In this document: positions 11,546-22,559 of the stretch, piece after piece
Numbering within the stretch: the first letter of the stretch is position 1
Layout of the letters: the number at the start of each line of letters is the position of its first letter
DNA from: Cristatella mucedo
Lineage: Eukaryota; Bryozoa; Phylactolaemata; Cristatellidae
Length of the DNA stretch: 64,000 nt
Direction of reading: 5' to 3'
NCBI GenBank assembly: GCA_009760855.2
Contig: WPIO01000320.1
Coordinates: 31,208 to 95,207, forward strand
Position numbers and translations under genes: made by a program
Notes under the pieces: model-generated
What the model was told of the DNA's origin: nothing
Databases searched by the model: none
The model's input: only the letters and a program-made list of their open reading frames with translations

Positions 11546-11762
11546 AAGAATTTGGTAGTATTCTGCCTGCTTCTGGCATTTATTTCTGTACTGTGGTTTG
11601 AAAGCCTAGCTTTTTTTTATTTTAGTTCATGATTTGATTAATCAGTATGTGGCTCATCGCGAAACTGTAATATAATTCATTCCCACTGCAGTTACTTACC
11701 AGTAGCTATTATCAAGGATTAAAGAACAGCTTGGTTAATCTTAGAGTTGGACCAACAGAGAA

Positions 11763-11813
11763 AAATAGGTTGGATCAATATATAATTCATTTATATATTG
11801 ATCAAACCTATTT
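11763..11813. repeat. Near-perfect palindrome, 23-bp arms
   Basis: Left arm 11763-11785 (AAATAGGTTGGATCAATAT...) and right arm 11791-11813 pair with one mismatch around a 5-nt loop. A related GGTTGGATCAACAGAGAATA follows near 11831, resembling GGACCAACAGAGAAAAATA before the hairpin. It may be a tiny MITE or a cruciform-prone site. Confidence 0.85.
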
Positions 11814-11967
11814 GTATCTGTTTATCCGACTCGGTTGGATCAACAGAGAATAATGACTCACCTATAAATAGGTTCACCAATTTTTTTTTGACTGCTATAG
11901 TACACCATGTATTAAACTTTCCAACCGCGTTTAAAGTTGACTGGCGGCTTCCGTTCTTTGTTTGCAG

Positions 11968-12150
11968 ATGATGGTTCTGCTAGACGGGAATGCTCCGCCG
12001 AAAGCAGCAAGCAAAGTGACCTGAAAAAGCGATTCATAAAAGTGAGGTCGATGTTGATTGCTGCGTTAGATACATCGGTCGTTCTTCAGGCTCTAGACAG
12101 TCTCTATGGTGATGGAATCGTTACGGAGGGTTGAAAAGCAAAATATTCAG
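11968..12150 (+). pseudogene. CARD exon 1 (first half of the death-fold domain)
   Basis: CARDs are six-helix death-fold domains that assemble apoptosis or immune signalling complexes. After acceptor TTTGTTTGCAG (AG 11966-11967), phase 1, the exon reads DDGSARRECS, then KKRFIKVRSMLIAALD, SVVLQALDSLYGDGIVTE. These fit CARD helices 1-3 with the typical G-I-V/L-T-E turn. The current frame hits TGA at 12133. One extra G in GAGGG (12126-12130) explains this, because the next frame reads VEKQNIQ up to donor CAG|GTAAGC (12151) and would end in phase 0, as the next CARD exon needs. Joins exon E by phase. One-base disablement or sequencing error. Confidence 0.7.
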
Positions 12151-12159
12151 GTAAGCCGT

Positions 12160-12825
12160 CAAGACAGTGTCGTGTGCCGATCTGAGACGGAAAAAAAAAT
12201 ACTAATATCTGATTTAGCTGCCCCCTTTATCTCGTATCTGAACAGCCTCATCAGTTAAGTAGCAGCTGCAACAAAATAACTTGCCTGCTGCTTCACTCGA
12301 AAGTTTAGGTGGCTTTGTAGGCAGTGCATCACAGGTAGCCTACAACAGGTAGCTGTTTAAAGCTTTTTTTCCTGCCAGCTACCAACCGTCGACATTATTG
12401 CCTGTTGTTTTAGAAATTAAAAACCATAATTTTTTCATTTTTATTTCGAAGTGCATGCTAATATTTCTCGCCTCGGTGTAAAATGAAGCATCGTCAAATT
12501 CACTCTTACTTATACTATTGCTGCTTAGAATACAAGTTTTGCTTTTAGGACATCAGAGAGAATATCTCTAGATGTCTACCTTAACGCCCTTATATTTGCA
12601 TCATGATTGTAGTTACAGAGTCGTTGCAGTAGTTGAGAGCTTTATATTGCTTTCATAGCAAGTAAGCAGGATTGTCTAGCTTGCCGATAGTTTAGCTGTG
12701 GCTGCTAGCCGGACTTGGGACAAGCCCAGATCCTTCAAATATGCGATTCATTTGTATACGGCCCCACGCCCACACTTGAACTGGCAGTTTTAAAATGAGA
12801 TGCAATATTTTTGTTGTCGAGCAGA
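12160..12825. other. Probable intron, nothing recognised
   Basis: AT-rich sequence between the CARD exon and LINE B. No coding or RNA signal seen. Confidence 0.45.
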
Positions 12826-14254
12826 TCTCGTGGCTTAAAAACAAATAGTAAGTTCCAGTCTGGCTTTAGAGCTAATCAATCCACAGAGTCAGCATTGCTT
12901 CGGGTATACAACGACCTACTTAGGAATGCAGACATGGGTAGAGTGTCTCTGCTTGTTTTGCTTGATCTTTTGGCAGCTTTTGATACCATCGATCACAAAG
13001 TTCTTCTAGAGCGCCTCTCATCTCGCCTGGGCATCACTGGCACTGCTCTGCAGTGGTTCAGGTCCTATCTCAGTGGGAGACTCCAGAGTATTGATGTGAA
13101 TGGACAAAGATCATCTGAAGTACCTCTGAAATATGGAGTACCTCAGGGCTCAGTGCTAGGTCCGATTCTTTTCACGGTTTATACTCTGCCTCTTGCTGAT
13201 GTGATTGCCAAGCACAATCTAGGCTTTCACTTCTATGCGGATGACACTCAGTTGTACCTTTGCTTTGATCCCTCCCAGCCTTCAAGCACCTCAAATTCTC
13301 TAAACTCACTAGCTCCATGCATTGATGACATCTGCACATGGATGGCTGCAAATTTTCTAAAACCTAACGATGATAAAACTAACTTACTAGTTATGGGAAA
13401 ACCCAGTGTGATCCAGAGATTGGAAAGGCTGACTCTCAAAATTGGCTCTGCCAGCATATCTCCAGTTGAATCAGCTCGAAATCTACGTGTCATATTCCAA
13501 AGTGACCTCTCGTTAGACGACCATGTCAGCTCCACAGTCAAATCCGCCTATTTTCAGCTTCATAACATTGCTAAAATTCGGGCTTGTTTAGATAAAGATA
13601 CCACGTCCAAGTTGGTCCATGCATTCGTGACATCCTGTCTCAACTTCTGCAACTCACTACTTACTGGCCTACCAGCTGTGCGATCACGCGATTGCAGCTG
13701 GTGCAAAACTCTGCAGCTAGGCTTGTCTGTCGTGAGCGTCGCAGTTGCCACATTACTCCACTTCTCGCTGACCTGCACTGGCTACCAGTCAAGCAACGGA
13801 TTGACTTCAAGGTTTTGTCGCTCGCTTTTAGGTCCCTTCATTATATGGCTCCAGCCTATCTGTCAGATATACTACCCCATCAGGCTAAGCATCGTACCAC
13901 CTGCTTTTCGGAATCCAACAGTCTAGAAATACCTCGTACAAACCTTAAATCCTTTGGAGACCGTGCATTTAGTTCATATTCTCCCAAAGCCTGGAACTCC
14001 CTCCTGACCTGCGTCAGAACATCCCCTGACCTGACCACATTTAAAAGGAACCTAAAAACACACCTATTTAGGCCAGCATTTAGTGGGTCCCTGTGATTCG
14101 TCCTTGATGTGCTTATGCGTGCTGACACTGTGCATGCTGCCACTAACCACATTTGCATGCTGACCCTGTGCATGTCACCCCTAACCATATTATCCATTTC
14201 GTTTGTTTTTCAAGCATGATTTTGCTTACCATTCAATTGCATTTCACTTTACAG
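12826..14254 (+). mobile_element. LINE B, 5'-truncated copy with RT core
   Basis: The best LINE B copy. RT motifs are [50 protein letters not shown] and [12 protein letters not shown]. The frame shifts near 13690 and continues as MQLVQNSAARLVCRE, HWLPVKQRIDFK and LKSFGDRAFSSYSPKAWNSL to about 14096. A 3' UTR with GGGTCCCTGTGATTCG and GCATGCTG repeats runs to about 14254, where it is cut before the terminal hairpin. It differs from LINE A throughout but shares the CR1/L2-like RT type. It lies in the intron between the two CARD exons. Confidence 0.93.
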
Positions 14255-14514
14255 CCAAGCTTCGCTTCTTTACGAAGTGGACCGATTATGGTAAAATTGT
14301 ATTATGAGAGCGACAATTTATTCATAAAAGTTGAACTTATTGGTTTGTGCCTATAGAATTCTCTTACAGTGGCCACGCATTGCAAGCCCTTGTATGATGC
14401 AAGTGAGCTCGTGATTGCATATGGCTACTGATTTGAGAGTTAACGGTAGAAAACAAAAGTTTGAAGCCATGAAGCTCAGACAGCAACGACCCCGGCTCGC
14501 AGCGTATTGCATGT

Positions 14515-14615
14515 AAATAATAATAATTATAAAGCACTTGATAAAGCGCCCTCAGAGAACTCATTCTCTTTCTAGGCGCTTAACATATGCTGCAAAAGGA
14601 AATTCAATTGAATTG
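14515..14615 (-). mobile_element. LINE B 3'-terminal hairpin fragment
   Basis: Minus-strand end of LINE B with (ATT)n-like tail (plus: TAATAATAATTATAAAGC) and the inverted-repeat core GATAAAGCGCC ... TAGGCGCTT. Confidence 0.85.
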
Positions 14616-14737
14616 TATGTTACTAGTTGAGAACCAATGTGTGAAAATTGATCGATAGAACTTTGTTGTGAATTTGTATAAGCTATGTGAAACATAGTCC
14701 TGCTCAATGAACACATTTCGGAGCCTATTTTTTCTAG

Positions 14738-14902
14738 GCAAAGGCGGAGAGAAATATTCAAATAGATACGGCAAGGTGCTTTATCGACGTCATTGAGTCT
14801 CGTGGCGATAATGCGATTCGGGCTTTTGTTGCGTCTCTGGAGTCTAAATACATCCAAAGAACAGATCTGGCTCAAGATCTGAGAAATTTAGAGTTGTCGT
14901 AG
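14738..14902 (+). CDS. CARD exon 2, C-terminal exon with stop
   Basis: Acceptor TTTTTTTCTAG (AG 14736-14737) opens a phase-0 exon of 55 codons ending with TAG at 14900-14902. It reads AKAERNIQIDTARCFIDVIE, then SRGDNAIRAFVASLE and YIQRTDLAQDL, the classic second half of a CARD (R..F.D.I..RG..A...F...L). It completes the half encoded at 11968-12150 in matching phase. The CARD is therefore at the extreme C-terminus. No break is seen within this exon. Confidence 0.75.
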   Translation, partial: AKAERNIQIDTARCFIDVIESRGDNAIRAFVASLESKYIQRTDLAQDLRNLELS

Positions 14903-15424
14903 ATTCTAACTTTGATCACCTAGCTCGGACGCTGGCTTTGTCATCTCACTAATCTGCCATATTCATCATTAGATGCCAGATTTGTGAATACATTTTTGGT
15001 GCATGCGTGAAAGCGCTTTCACATTTAACTCTGGCTTGCTTGTTGGGATTATGGAAGCTGCGGCCGTTAAATCTCACGCTAAAAGGCAATATGCTTTTGT
15101 GTTTCTGAAGGAATTCGATTTTGCCGCGGTACCAACCAACACTATGTTTCAGTAAATCTTGCTGTGGTTGCTCAAGAAACACAGTAGTCGTTGATTAAAC
15201 CTTTCCAGTTCCACGATCTGCAAATAAAGCCGTATTCAATCGTCTGGTATGGCATTTTTGGGCGAAGATTCGCTTCACTAATATACGTTGCATATTGAGG
15301 GCAAAGTCGGAAATGTGAGTCAAAATCGCAACTTTAAAATTGTTTCCTTTCAATGGAAATGATTGTCGGAAATACAAACTTAAATTTTGAGAATTGACCC
15401 AATTCAGGAATAGAGTAAAGCATG
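14903..15424. other. Probable 3' UTR and flank of the CARD-ending gene
   Basis: No coding signal. A canonical AATAAA is at 15223-15228, about 320 nt after the stop. Confidence 0.4.
15223..15228 (+). promoter_or_regulatory. Candidate polyadenylation signal
   Basis: AATAAA downstream of the CARD stop codon and upstream of a LINE B fragment. Context only; many AATAAA occur by chance in AT-rich DNA. Confidence 0.3.
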
Positions 15425-15525
15425 CACCATAATAGTAATAATGCATTTGATAAAGCACTCTCAGCAGAACCTCATCTCTTTCTCTGCGCTTTACAGCTGC
15501 AGCAAAGGAAGCACGATTGAATCGT
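15425..15525 (-). mobile_element. LINE B 3'-terminal hairpin fragment
   Basis: Minus-strand LINE B end with diverged hairpin (plus: TTTGATAAAGCACTCTCAGC, then TCTGCGCTTTACAGCTGCAG) and a short TAATAGTAATAAT tail. Confidence 0.75.
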
Positions 15526-15529
15526 AAGT

Positions 15530-18490
15530 GGTCCAGAGTCCCAGTAAACTCTTCCTTTTGTTAATTCGTGCTATGCGTGCACGTGGCTTGAAACTATTCG
15601 GTTTTGTCTTGCTAAGCAGAGGCACAGCTAGACCGGTAGCACTTAGTTTTATAGTATCCGCTTATAATTATTGTGTAAGAATGATAATTGTACTGTTTTC
15701 TGGCTGGTCTAACTAAGCCTTGTACGTGATATTTTTCATTATCCTTTGGTTATTAGTTCCCTGGCAGCGAGATTTAAAGCTTTTACTTGGAGATGTACAA
15801 CTTTATTATTCTAGGCGGAAGACTTATAAATTTTTTCCTTATGATGTCGCCTCAATAGAAATGAAATCCTTTAATGCCCTTGGGAAGTATATAGGGCAGA
15901 GGGATGGTGCACGTTTCAAGAGAATGCAGTCCATACAAGACTCCAGAGATCCAATCTTTTAAAGGCTATCCTGACGGTCGCTGGCTTTTAGGCTCTGAAA
16001 CGGCCTCCCATATTCAACCTCAGCCAAAGCCATGCAACATTTGCAGGACCAAGACGAACAGCAGGATGCGCTTGTTTAGTTTGGTTATTCATGATATCAA
16101 ATGCATTAAAAACAGAATCTGCCAGAGCAGGATGGCAGAATCGTAATGGGATTTAAGTTCCACAGATCTTGATATTAACGAGCAGTATTAGTCTAACTGC
16201 TTAAGTAATCCGTGTGTTTTTTACATCCGGCACAGGTAATATTGTCTCCGTAGTACGAGTACGAAATCTGAGCATCCTAATCTGAAATGAAGACTTGCTT
16301 TAAGTAAATCACTGAATTGCTCGGCCAAGTGACGTCACACTGAGCTGGTTAATATAACAAAGTTAGGTGCGTGCAGTTATGGGCACGGCAGAACAAGTTG
16401 GTCTTTGAATTCCTTTCCACATATCAAGCGTTTTTTTTTTTTTTTTTGAAGCTTAAATGTGCCGCTATTTAGGGATTGGAAGCGGTTTTTGGCGATCTTC
16501 ATGCACTGATCTTCGTGCCCCACAAAGAAGAGTTTGTGCGTTTTACATAGAGCAGCCTTGTGGCTACATGTCACTTGAATAGAATAACCAGCTAAAACGG
16601 TCCGCAGCTGGGGTCACTTTGATGAAGTACCAAATGCAACCACGTTGCACACTGTTTCGCTCGTGTCGCCTACTGCCTTGAATAGGCACAGGCATAATGA
16701 GAGAGGCGTACGGAAAGGCAGTGTTAATGTGGCTGCAATATTCGGTCGAAATTAAGGTCAGAATTGTGCACGATACATAAAGTCAATTTTATTTCTTGTG
16801 TAGGACGTATAAATTCCCGCAGCAGGTTTTTCAGTCTTAAATCCTAGTGTTCAGTGGCCTGTGTTTATAGCTCTCAGATTGGGAAACTATTCTGAGAGCC
16901 TGAGCACGTGAATACGCTGCCCGACGCTCGCGAGGAATGCGGCAGGATACCGATTCCACTAATTGTGTCGTGTCACGTATACTTGCTTCAGAATGTGATA
17001 TCGGAGAATTCTAAAAATGCATTAGGATTGTGTGCAAGGTTGTTGCAAATTCGTGAGATCCAAGCTGATTCGGTAGAAACCTCCTGTTAAGACGCAGCTT
17101 GAGGCTGGCAAGTGATTCGTAGATGTACTGCTGTTAGTTTGATTGTACACCACTTTCGGACCATCGAAGGTTGCAGTATCTTAAGACTGCTAGCGGTACT
17201 TCTGAAGCCATCAAGATGATATAGCAAAGTGTTTATCAATTCACATTTCTGCAGTAGCACATCTGGCCTATCATCCCGCATGTCACAGGTTCGAGCGTTG
17301 CCGCTAGGAATTTTACATTGATAGCTGTCGAAGATTGCTACTTTAGTTTCAACTACCAAGATACGACAACTCTCTTACTCTTTCTGATTACTGCACTCAA
17401 GAAAGTCCAATAAATCAGGCTTTTTGTAGCAAAAGGCTTGAGTTATTCGCGGAGAAAAAAAGTGGAGAAACACATAAGCTTTTTGCTATTAGATTAAGAT
17501 TTCTTTCAACTTTATTAGCATTATTCTATCAAGATTTCAGCGATTTCAAGAGCTCTGCAACAAGCCGCTCTGAAACAAACTTAAACAAACAACAACTCAC
17601 GTTTACCATTATTTCTCCAAAAATGGGACGAAAAGAAGGACCGCAGACGAATGTACGTGAAGGTCACATACTCCATATTTTAGCTAGATTATAGCTTGGT
17701 GTAGACGGCGAGTCTTGCGGTCTACCTGCTTCCTACCTATTCGAGTCCTCGTTGTATATATTACCAATACGGTGGGGCGGTCCAAGACTGAGGAAAGACT
17801 TGGCGAAGATTCAGCAGCCAAATCTGGTTCTACTTCATCAGCCAAGACGTAGCAAGTCACTGATCTTATGACCGTTCCGGCCACAACTACTACATTGCTT
17901 TGAAAACAGTAACGGACGAATCAACCAGCAAAACCCCCTGTTAATGGGACACTCGGTGCTCGGAGTTCAGGAATCTTGTTTTGAGGTGACGAGCGAGGGA
18001 GACTATAGAGGACAGGTTTCGCTCCACCGGTGATTGATTTAGCAAAGCCTGACCGTAGAGAAACGCTGCCGTTAAACCAAACGAATGCTCAGCGGGCAGA
18101 GAGAATAGGGAGCAAGTCTTTGAGCAAGACTGCCGTCTGAAGCAAGACTGCCGTCTGAACATCTGAGAAACCGTTAGACTGATGTAGGACTCGAGTAGGT
18201 AGGAAGCAAGTAGCAAGTAGGTATGAAAATGGTAGGTAGTAGGTAGGATGCACGCTCCTATCACGCGTACCTCAGAATGAAAGTACGTAAGAAAAAAGCT
18301 TGTTGACGATGTAGGCAGATATCATTATGAAATTTTACATAGCCACCTAGATACATAAATAAACGGAAATTACTTAATGCAAGCCCGTCTAGCTTAATAA
18401 AATCATTCTGCATGACATTGGAAGTGAATTGGCTTCACTTGGCCGACCCCATTGCTTTCCGCATTTGAAGTGAATTTATTTGGACTTTTG
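15530..18490. other. 3 kb with no recognised gene or repeat family
   Basis: Only short chance frames. A 17-T run at 16431-16447. A 2 x 18-bp tandem repeat (AGCAAGACTGCCGTCTGA) at 18123-18158, followed by imperfect GTAG repeats to about 18247. Confidence 0.4.
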
Positions 18491-18504
18491 AATTGACTAG
18501 ATTT

Positions 18505-18625
18505 AAAAAAAAATTAAAGATGCACCTATTTTTGATAGCATTTAGTGGGTCCCTGTGATGCGTTCTTTATGTGCTTATGCGTGCTGACACTGTTGCACGC
18601 TGCCGTTAACCACACTTGCATGCAT
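18505..18625 (+). mobile_element. LINE B 3' UTR fragment
   Basis: Contains TTTAGTGGGTCCCTGTGATG and TGCTTATGCGTGCTGACACTG as in other LINE B 3' UTRs. Truncated before the terminal hairpin. Confidence 0.8.
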
Positions 18626-18629
18626 TGCG

Positions 18630-19225
18630 GCTGATGAAAACTCCGCTTAGAGGGCTGTAGCTGAAGGTCGGGGAAATTTCTTTGAAACCCACCCAGATAG
18701 TATACACAGCCTGTCTAGAATCTTTGTTTGAAACCTTACAGATGGAATGAATAATCACAATATTACATACATCCGCTTGAGTTTTCCGTTCAACTTCCTG
18801 TACAATATTTAGAAGAAAGTAGGTCTCTCGCGCAGTTGCTCAGCCCATTTTCCGCGACGCACTAAAAAGAAACTCATCTTCTCGCTTGCACAGTCTGAAG
18901 CCGTGCACACTTTGGCACGGCTCTATAACCCTGCCTAAACAGAATGATCAATTTAGTGACTGAAAGTTTGACCAGGGTATAACTAACGCTCGGTTGTAAG
19001 AGAGACTGGAGCCTGGAGCATTGTCTATAGTTGGTTTAAGTTCTCATAGAAATGAACTCTCCGCTCCTTGGTAAGAGACTACCTTAAGTCTTGGAGGCCT
19101 GAAAAGTCGTAATGCGTTACTTTGTATCCATTAAGTACACTTACTGCATTACTAAGCAGGTTAGCCTCCTTCCTCGAATCATGGTGACCACCGGAGAGAA
19201 GTTGTCAGGATTTATAAGACTTACT
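18630..19225. other. No gene recognised
   Basis: Ordinary AT-rich sequence up to the GC-rich block. Confidence 0.4.
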
Positions 19226-19229
19226 ATGC

Positions 19230-20495
19230 ATTTTTGTGGTCCAAGTCTAGCATGACTCGCCTTCCAACATCAAGCACCCCTAGCGTTTCTCGACCGTTGC
19301 AGAATTCTCTTACGAAAACCGAAATGCCCCTCTCCCCCCCGGGGACACTTGGGCCGCTCGAGCGGCTCACGAGCGCCGTGTGCGGGGGCCCCAGCCGACG
19401 CACTCCTCGGCGGGTGGGTAGCCGAGTAAGCCGTCGGCGCGCTCTCACGGAGGCTGGACGTGCGCGCTCTCGCGGAGCGTGGACGTGGGTGACCTCGCCA
19501 GCGGCTTGATCGCGGACTAGCGACGAGTTAGCGCTCCCCGCCGCTGGCCGACCGTCCGCGTCTCTGGCTGCGGGGGCGACTTTGCTGCCTCTCTGCAGCG
19601 GGCGCAGCCGCCTCCGGAAACGACTCGGACGAGTCTATTTTTTAATGAGTCATCACCTAGAAGCCGCCATAGCCTTGAAGCCACCGTGGCCTATCGGCCG
19701 GCAGTCTCCGCTTCGAGGTATAGGTTTATTACCGCAGGCGGGGCGTCAGGGATTGCGGCAGCGACGGATAATGGCCGCGGACTTGCAATCGCGCGCGCGC
19801 TAGCGCGTCTGTGTCTATTTTGCCGAGCCTTTCGCCAGCAGCGACGGCTGCACCACGGAGACTAGCCCACCCAGCGTGGTTTGCAGCTAGTCCGCCGGCC
19901 GTCGTCGCTACGAAAGTACGAAGGTGCCGTTCGCGCGCCAGTACCGACTGATTCTTGCGCGGCCCCCGTCATCTGCGTTGTCGCACGCCTATCTACACCC
20001 GTATGACCGTCGGCTCTCAGGTTGAGTGCTACGTGGGTGCCACGCCATGGCCATGCCCGAACAGGAGGCGATAGCGAGGCACTTTCTGCACAGATGCATT
20101 TTCGCCGAGGCCGCGAGCAGTTGGCAGCAGTAGCTCCACGCTTTGGCGCCAATCGACGCGGACGCCTGTCTTGCGTCCTGCGCGGTTTCTTCTGTGGACG
20201 TTCGCGCGGGACTCCTGCGAAGGCGCGCGCGCGACATTTTTGCCGCTTGGCGCGCACGCGCACGCGCTGCCTCTGTCGGCCTTTCTTTTCCCCGCCCCCC
20301 AGCCCTTCGCGATTCGTCGCGCTCCAATTAGCGCACGCTTCGCGCTCAGGGAGCCGTGAAGCCGCTGGGTGCGTGGTTCGCCGTCGCAGTGCTCTCCTCA
20401 AGTTGAGCCACCGCCGCAGCAGTCGTCTCTTACGTCCTCCGTTCATCTTCTTAGAGGCGCGGCGCCGGACGTGCTCTCACCCACGAGACCGGTCC
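19230..20495. other. GC- and CpG-rich block
   Basis: Abrupt rise in GC and CpG (GCGCGCGCGC near 19791, many CGCG). Long Arg-rich frames on both strands are typical by-products of GC-rich DNA and share no domain. It ends where LINE A copy 6 begins and similar composition resumes after that element, so the two GC-rich stretches were probably once continuous. It could be a CpG island or a GC-rich repeat. Confidence 0.6.
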
Positions 20496-20497
20496 CC

Positions 20498-21625
20498 TGT
20501 GGAGTACCTCAAAGGTTCGTCCTCTGTACCTTGCTTTTCTCCATTTACACTCAACCTCTGGGAAAAGTGATCGAGGCCCTTGGAATAGGATATCACTTTT
20601 ACGCTGACGATACTCGGCTGTATTCGTCATTCAAACCGTCGGAATCTGCTTCAGCACCTGATAAACTGAATGCTTGCCTTGCCAACATTCGATCCTGGAT
20701 GTCTGAAAATTTCTTAATACTAAATGACTATACAGCTTATATATAATTCATTTATATAGCGCCCTAAGAGAACTTAATCTCTAACCAGGCGCTTCATCTA
20801 TGCCTCGGGGCTCGAGCCCACGACCTCGGTCAGACCTTGGTCGGGGCGAGCACCTTAACCGCTAGACCAAAGAGCTGTCGCTCATAGGACACCCTAATGG
20901 TAGGGCTGGATTAGAAAGTTCTGCTCTTCAAATAGGTGATGCTGTTGTGCCACCATCACCAAGTGCTCGGAATTGAGGCGAAATTTTCAATAGCTGCCTA
21001 AATTTTTAAAGCTTTATTCAGAAGACTGCTTTAACAGCTTGCCATTACGTCCGATCCCTATCCAAGATTAAAAGCTGTCTTTCACTGTGGCTTGCAAAAA
21101 TATTAAACTAGCTCCTTAGTCTTCTCTCGGCTAGATTATTGTAATTCTCTTTTGGCTGAGCTACCAAAAAAAAGCAATTAGGCAGCTGGAAATAGCTGTG
21201 AATATGGCTGCAAGATTAGTTTGCAAATCCAAGAGGTTGGACCACGTGTCTTCTTTGCTAAAACTGTTACGGTGGCTGGCGGCTGATAAACGCATACAGA
21301 GCCTAGTTCTTACGCTGACCCACACGGTCCTCCGCGGCTTGACTCTTCCATATCTAGCTGAACTGCTGCACCAGTTTTCACCTCCCCGTGTCCCCAGGTC
21401 CTGTATGGACGATAAATTAGTTGTTTCATTCCTCCAATCAAAGACAGTTGGTGATAAAAGCTTTGGCTCTGCAACTCTTAGATTGTGGAACTCGCTTCCA
21501 CCATTCTTATGCAACAACTAATCTTCTGCTGCCGACGGTGGCTCATCCTGTTCAGCGGTCCAGAGCTGCTAGCCCACATAGTCTTTTTGACTTTGTGGAG
21601 TTACAGACGGAGATGCGTTACATTG
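20498..21625 (+). mobile_element. LINE A, 5'-truncated copy 6 with SINE insertion
   Basis: Plus-strand LINE A from PCGVPQRFVL and [14 protein letters not shown], then after the SINE (20735-20882) through LLCKLLRWLAADKR-like and [16 protein letters not shown] sequence to the 3' end near 21625 (GGAGTTACAGACGGAGATGC). It lacks a long pentamer tail. Several frameshifts are present. Confidence 0.85.
20735..20882 (-). mobile_element. tRNA-derived SINE, family S1, inside LINE A
   Basis: On the minus strand there is an A box TGGTCTAGCGG (about 20859-20869) and a B-box-like GGGCTCGAGCCCC (about 20808-20820). They are followed by a tail AAGCGCCTGGTTAGAGATTA ending in an AT-rich run. The tail matches the 3' hairpin of LINE B. 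It interrupts LINE A between AAATGAC and CTCATAGGACACCC. Confidence 0.8.
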
Positions 21626-21629
21626 CATT

Positions 21630-22189
21630 CCAACATGACGGCTCGGTGCCGACTGTGGACAGAGCTGGCGATGGATCCATCCTCGTCGTCGCCAGTGAGG
21701 CTGCGGCCACTGCGACGTCGGCGTCGACGCAGAAGTTGCCGCAGAGAAATGGCGTCCGGTTTTATATCGTCGGTCGTCCGGCGACTGGAGACCTCCCGAA
21801 CTTGGGCCTCAGGCTGGCAGTCGATGCTGTCCAAGTGCTCGGACAGACAGCTTCCGTTGGAGCCCCGTCGCCGCCGTCCATCGCTGTGACAGTGGCGAAC
21901 GACGACCGGCAGCTAGTTCGCTCGCTCGAAGACGTGCCGCGGTGGCTGCGGCAGCGGCAGCAGATGCTGCGATATCGCTGAGCGCCAAGCGCTTCCGGTG
22001 CCGCGGCCGCCAGCGCTGCCCTCCTCCTCGGCCAGCGTCTCTTGCGCCGCTCGTTGCGGTCAGCCGAGCCGCAGCACGAGACCGGCGTCGGCGCCGCGAT
22101 AGGCCACGACGCCGTAGCGACGCGTCGTTGGTTATCTAGCTGTCATTGCCCTCCGACAGCCTCGGCTGAGCGACCTTCAGCAAGCGGTC
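21630..22189. other. GC-rich block, continuation
   Basis: GC-rich sequence after LINE A. One plus frame is open across it (GSILVVASEAAATATSASTQ and LEDVPRWLRQRQQMLRYR) but matches no domain I know, and the overlapping frames are also open. Composition explains this as well as coding does. Confidence 0.4.
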
Positions 22190-22515
22190 GCAAAAGCCGC
22201 CACGAACCTACTCCTGTAGGGGCACGCGCGCACGACGGCGGCGAGATGTAGAACGAAGAATGAAAAACCCCACAAGCGAGTGTGCGTTAGTGACGACGAC
22301 GGCCGTATCGGTATTGTACGCAGGCAAAGGCGGAAGAGCGAGCGTACGTACGGATGTAGGAGCAGCCGTCGTGGAAGCAGCTGCGGAGAGCCAGCGGAAG
22401 AAAGGAGAAAGTGAACGAGAAGGAGGGTGGGCGAGGGGATAGTGTGCGTACAGGCCGACGCACAGGCAGAAAGTTCTCTGCTGCAGGCCTAGCAGGTCAT
22501 GCGACCGCAGCGGAC
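22190..22515 (+). repeat. Dispersed repeat C, copy 1
   Basis: Similar to 45395-45740 in the same orientation. Shared landmarks are CACAAGCGAGT, GACGACGGC, a CGCA(T/G)ACAGGCAA-like stretch, TACG(T/A)ACGGATGTA-like, CAGGCC with ACAGGCAGA-like, and CATG(C/T)GAC. No terminal repeats or coding capacity were identified. Confidence 0.55.
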
Positions 22516-22559
22516 CCGTTTCAATTAAAACCAGCTTAGCTAGCCAATACTGTTCGACG

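Noticed and set aside
19862-20570. Arg/Ala-rich frames up to 194 codons on both strands
   Set aside because: Expected in GC-rich DNA with few stops; overlapping frames equally open and one runs into LINE A.
20805-20882. Possible tRNA gene on the minus strand
   Set aside because: Followed by the LINE B-like tail and repeated elsewhere; a SINE head.
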